Assembly (NCBI GenBank): GCA_015520535.1
Contig: WAPZ01000568.1
Span: forward strand, 1-7,033
Source: Candidatus Heimdallarchaeota archaeon
GTDB taxonomy: Archaea > Asgardarchaeota > Heimdallarchaeia > Hodarchaeales > S146-22
Reading direction: 5' to 3'
Length of the DNA stretch: 7,033 nucleotides
The position numbers and the translations under genes are program-made. Shown here in pieces: positions 5,912-7,033 of the stretch. The notes beneath the pieces were generated by a model. The model was not told where the DNA came from. It searched no databases and saw only the letters and a program-made list of their open reading frames with translations. Position 1 is the stretch's first letter; each line of letters begins with the position of its first letter.

Positions 5912-6883
5912 TTAACTCTCATAAATAGACGGTTCTAGTAGGGGATTAAAGGTATCTAATTCTTTCGATATGTCTAAAATTCGACATTTTTTCCCAGTTT
6001 TTTCATGAATCGAGCCCGGCATCCGAAGTAAGCGGCGAGTGTCGATACTTACTTTCGTGTCTAATCTTGGGTAGCGACGCCGAAAAATTTCATCTAGTGC
6101 ACCAACATGTTTAGCTTTGTTGATAATAGCGGTTGTCAATTCTTTTGTCAACCCATATTGGTCACGAAATGTGATTAATTTTGTGGCTTTAGCCTTATCA
6201 TACCCCAAGGAGATAAGATCTTCTATTGTAGCATACTTTATAAATGAATTGGCAACAATTTTATAAATTCGCTTAATAAAGGTTGCTGAGAGATCTTTTC
6301 GGTCTTGAATTCGGATATTCTTTTTTGAGCCTTTAAGTATGCTCATATACTCCATTATACTGGATCTTAAATCAGAGTCCATATTAAAGGCGATGTCATC
6401 ACGGACCCAACAATGTACCCCGCGTCTACCACTAAAAACCCATGTAACATCATTAAAGCCAAAATCTTCTCTAAGCGTTTCATCAACAAAGAGGATAGCT
6501 TCATTGACTAAGGACCAGCAGACCGTACAGAGTTGATCTCCACCGCGACAGCCACACGTTCGTACTGAATCATATTCATCTAAATCCAAGTCAATAATGA
6601 ATTCACGACCAATCCATTTAAGTGTATGAATGGGCGTGGAAAGGGTTGGTGGCTCATTGTAGAGTGCACCGACAAAAGCACCAAAAGGGGCTTTTTCAGC
6701 TATATATCTATGTAATTTTCCCAATGATTCGAAAGAAAGATTTCTAACAAATCCATCTTTATAACGAAAACCAAATTCACGGTTTTCAAAAGCCTCTAAA
6801 CGAATAACTCGTTTTAATTCATTTAAAGTGAACTTTGTTCTATAATATTCCCGAATAATTTCTTGTTGTTCATGTAGATCCAT
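5912..6883 (-). CDS. priS: DNA primase small (catalytic) subunit PriS, eukaryote-like
   Basis: PriS is the catalytic subunit of the archaeal/eukaryotic primase and makes RNA (and in archaea also DNA) primers with PriL. The 323-residue product is full length; archaeal PriS is commonly about 330-350. EYYRTKF (12-18) and REFGFRYKDG (35-44) match the PRIM1 N-terminus. The catalytic pair D98 and D100 lie in FIIDLDLDEYD (95-105), with the third acid at D275 in YPRLDTKVS (271-279). A zinc knuckle is formed by C110, C112, C119 and C122 (CGC...CTVCW). The nucleotide-binding SGRRGVHCWV (151-160) supplies S151, R154 and H157. A helical insert spans about 200-268, and MPGSIHEKTG (288-297) plus DTFNPLLEPS (310-319) close the fold. 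Several of these read as in human PRIM1, whereas euryarchaeal enzymes as I recall have SGNRGYH or SGHRGYH. There is no strong Shine-Dalgarno; A/T-rich boxes just upstream suggest near-leaderless transcription. It is convergent to the pilus-like operon and probably unrelated to it. priL is not in the window. Confidence 0.97.
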   Translation of the reverse strand: MDLHEQQEIIREYYRTKFTLNELKRVIRLEAFENREFGFRYKDGFVRNLSFESLGKLHRYIAEKAPFGAFVGALYNEPPTLSTPIHTLKWIGREFIIDLDLDEYDSVRTCGCRGGDQLCTVCWSLVNEAILFVDETLREDFGFNDVTWVFSGRRGVHCWVRDDIAFNMDSDLRSSIMEYMSILKGSKKNIRIQDRKDLSATFIKRIYKIVANSFIKYATIEDLISLGYDKAKATKLITFRDQYGLTKELTTAIINKAKHVGALDEIFRRRYPRLDTKVSIDTRRLLRMPGSIHEKTGKKCRILDISKELDTFNPLLEPSIYES

Positions 6884-6900
6884 ATTATCACAATTGGACG

Positions 6901-6918
6901 TTATTTATTCTTTTATTT
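6901..6918 (-). promoter_or_regulatory. Candidate TATA region of priS
   Basis: On the minus strand this reads AAATAAAA (6918-6911), GA, then ATAAATAA (6908-6901). With the usual distance of about 26 nt from TATA centre to start, the first box puts transcription near 6888, about 5 nt before the priS ATG, that is nearly leaderless. The absence of a GGAGG-type site agrees with this. Confidence 0.4.
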
Positions 6919-6932
6919 GCAGTTGAAAACGT

Positions 6933-6948
6933 ACCCATTGGAGTGGGT
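6933..6948. repeat. Short inverted repeat upstream of priS
   Basis: ACCCA and TGGGT form a perfect 5-bp inverted repeat around a 6-nt centre, with one further G-T pair possible. It stands out as G+C-rich in an A/T-rich intergenic stretch and lies just upstream of the candidate priS TATA boxes. On the plus strand it is followed from 6955 by T5-C-T7. It could be an operator or a weak terminator-like hairpin; chance is also possible. Confidence 0.3.
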
Positions 6949-6996
6949 GGTAAATTTTTCTTTTTTTATTTGTTTTATAAGAAAATAAAGTGGAAC

Positions 6997-7033
6997 ATGC
7001 CAAAATTGGACGATTATCAACGCTGTATGATAG
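6997..7033 (+). CDS. Possible start of a divergent gene, cut by the window edge
   Basis: An ATG at 6997 opens a frame (MPKLDDYQRCMI) that is still open after 12 codons at the right edge. T/A-rich DNA upstream (6961-6980, including TTTTATAA at 6973-6980) could contain a promoter for a gene divergent from priS, although the TTTTATAA box itself is too close to the ATG for standard spacing. There is no convincing Shine-Dalgarno. Twelve codons are too few to show coding or to suggest a function. Confidence 0.2.
   Translation, partial: MPKLDDYQRCMI

Larger units (their letters stand above)
6889..7017. repeat. Direct repeat pair around AATTGGACG
   Basis: AATTGGACG occurs at 6892-6900 and 7004-7012. 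The similarity extends to CACAATTGGACG-TTAT (6889-6904) versus CAAAATTGGACGATTAT (7001-7017), with one substitution and one 1-base gap. The left copy lies between the priS TATA region and the priS start codon. The coordinates span both copies and the DNA between them. Confidence 0.35.

Noticed and set aside
6339..6536. 65-codon plus-strand open frame inside priS
   Set aside because: It is antisense to the conserved zinc knuckle and SGRRGVH region of PriS, which is clearly the real gene.
6905..7033. Minus-strand open frames at the right edge that could be the end of another gene
   Set aside because: About 42 codons are open in two minus-strand frames, but the products are Lys/Asn-rich translations of A/T runs with no recognisable pattern, and the region holds the priS promoter.
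1..7033. CRISPR arrays, tRNA or rRNA genes, insertion sequences
   Set aside because: I saw no regularly spaced repeats, cloverleaf-like segments, transposase motifs or paired terminal inverted repeats by eye.

Overview
The window is AT-rich and looks archaeal, most probably from an Asgard (Promethearchaeota) lineage. Two things point there. The rightmost complete gene encodes a DNA primase small subunit (PriS) of the archaeal/eukaryotic type whose motifs read more like eukaryotic PRIM1 than like euryarchaeal PriS. The central operon encodes an archaeal-type pilus/secretion assembly platform with substrates that carry class III (archaellin/pilin-type) signal peptides. Several genes use GTG or TTG starts behind purine-rich GGAGG/AGGTG-like Shine-Dalgarno sequences 6-7 nt upstream, and candidate TATA boxes are present. 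The taxon is an inference; no rRNA is present to settle it.

Layout. At the left edge (1-640, minus strand) is the 5' part of an unrecognised all-helical protein that runs out of the window. A 182-bp divergent intergenic region (641-822) with a TATA-like box follows. A plus-strand operon then runs from 823 to 5876: two separate T2SSF-domain membrane proteins, equivalent to the two halves of archaellum ArlJ/FlaJ or to TadB/TadC; a soluble coiled-coil protein; and three membrane-anchored proteins that each have a short basic leader, an Arg-Gly-Gln (RGQ) signature and one hydrophobic helix. Convergent to it, on the minus strand, is priS (5912-6883). The last 150 bp hold the priS promoter region, a short inverted repeat, a T-run, a 9-bp repeat and the possible start of another gene at the right edge.

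How the genes could work together. The two T2SSF proteins would form the inner-membrane platform on which an ATPase (not in this window) polymerises the three RGQ proteins after a prepilin peptidase (also not in this window) cleaves them. The first RGQ protein, with its large extracellular ectodomain, could be the tip or adhesin subunit and the two smaller ones minor or structural subunits. The coiled-coil protein may be a cytoplasmic adaptor in a position comparable to ArlC/D/E. This resembles a reduced archaeal type IV pilus-like apparatus with no recognisable archaellin or standard pilin. Its function is unknown and it is the most interesting content here. PriS appears to be an unrelated neighbour.
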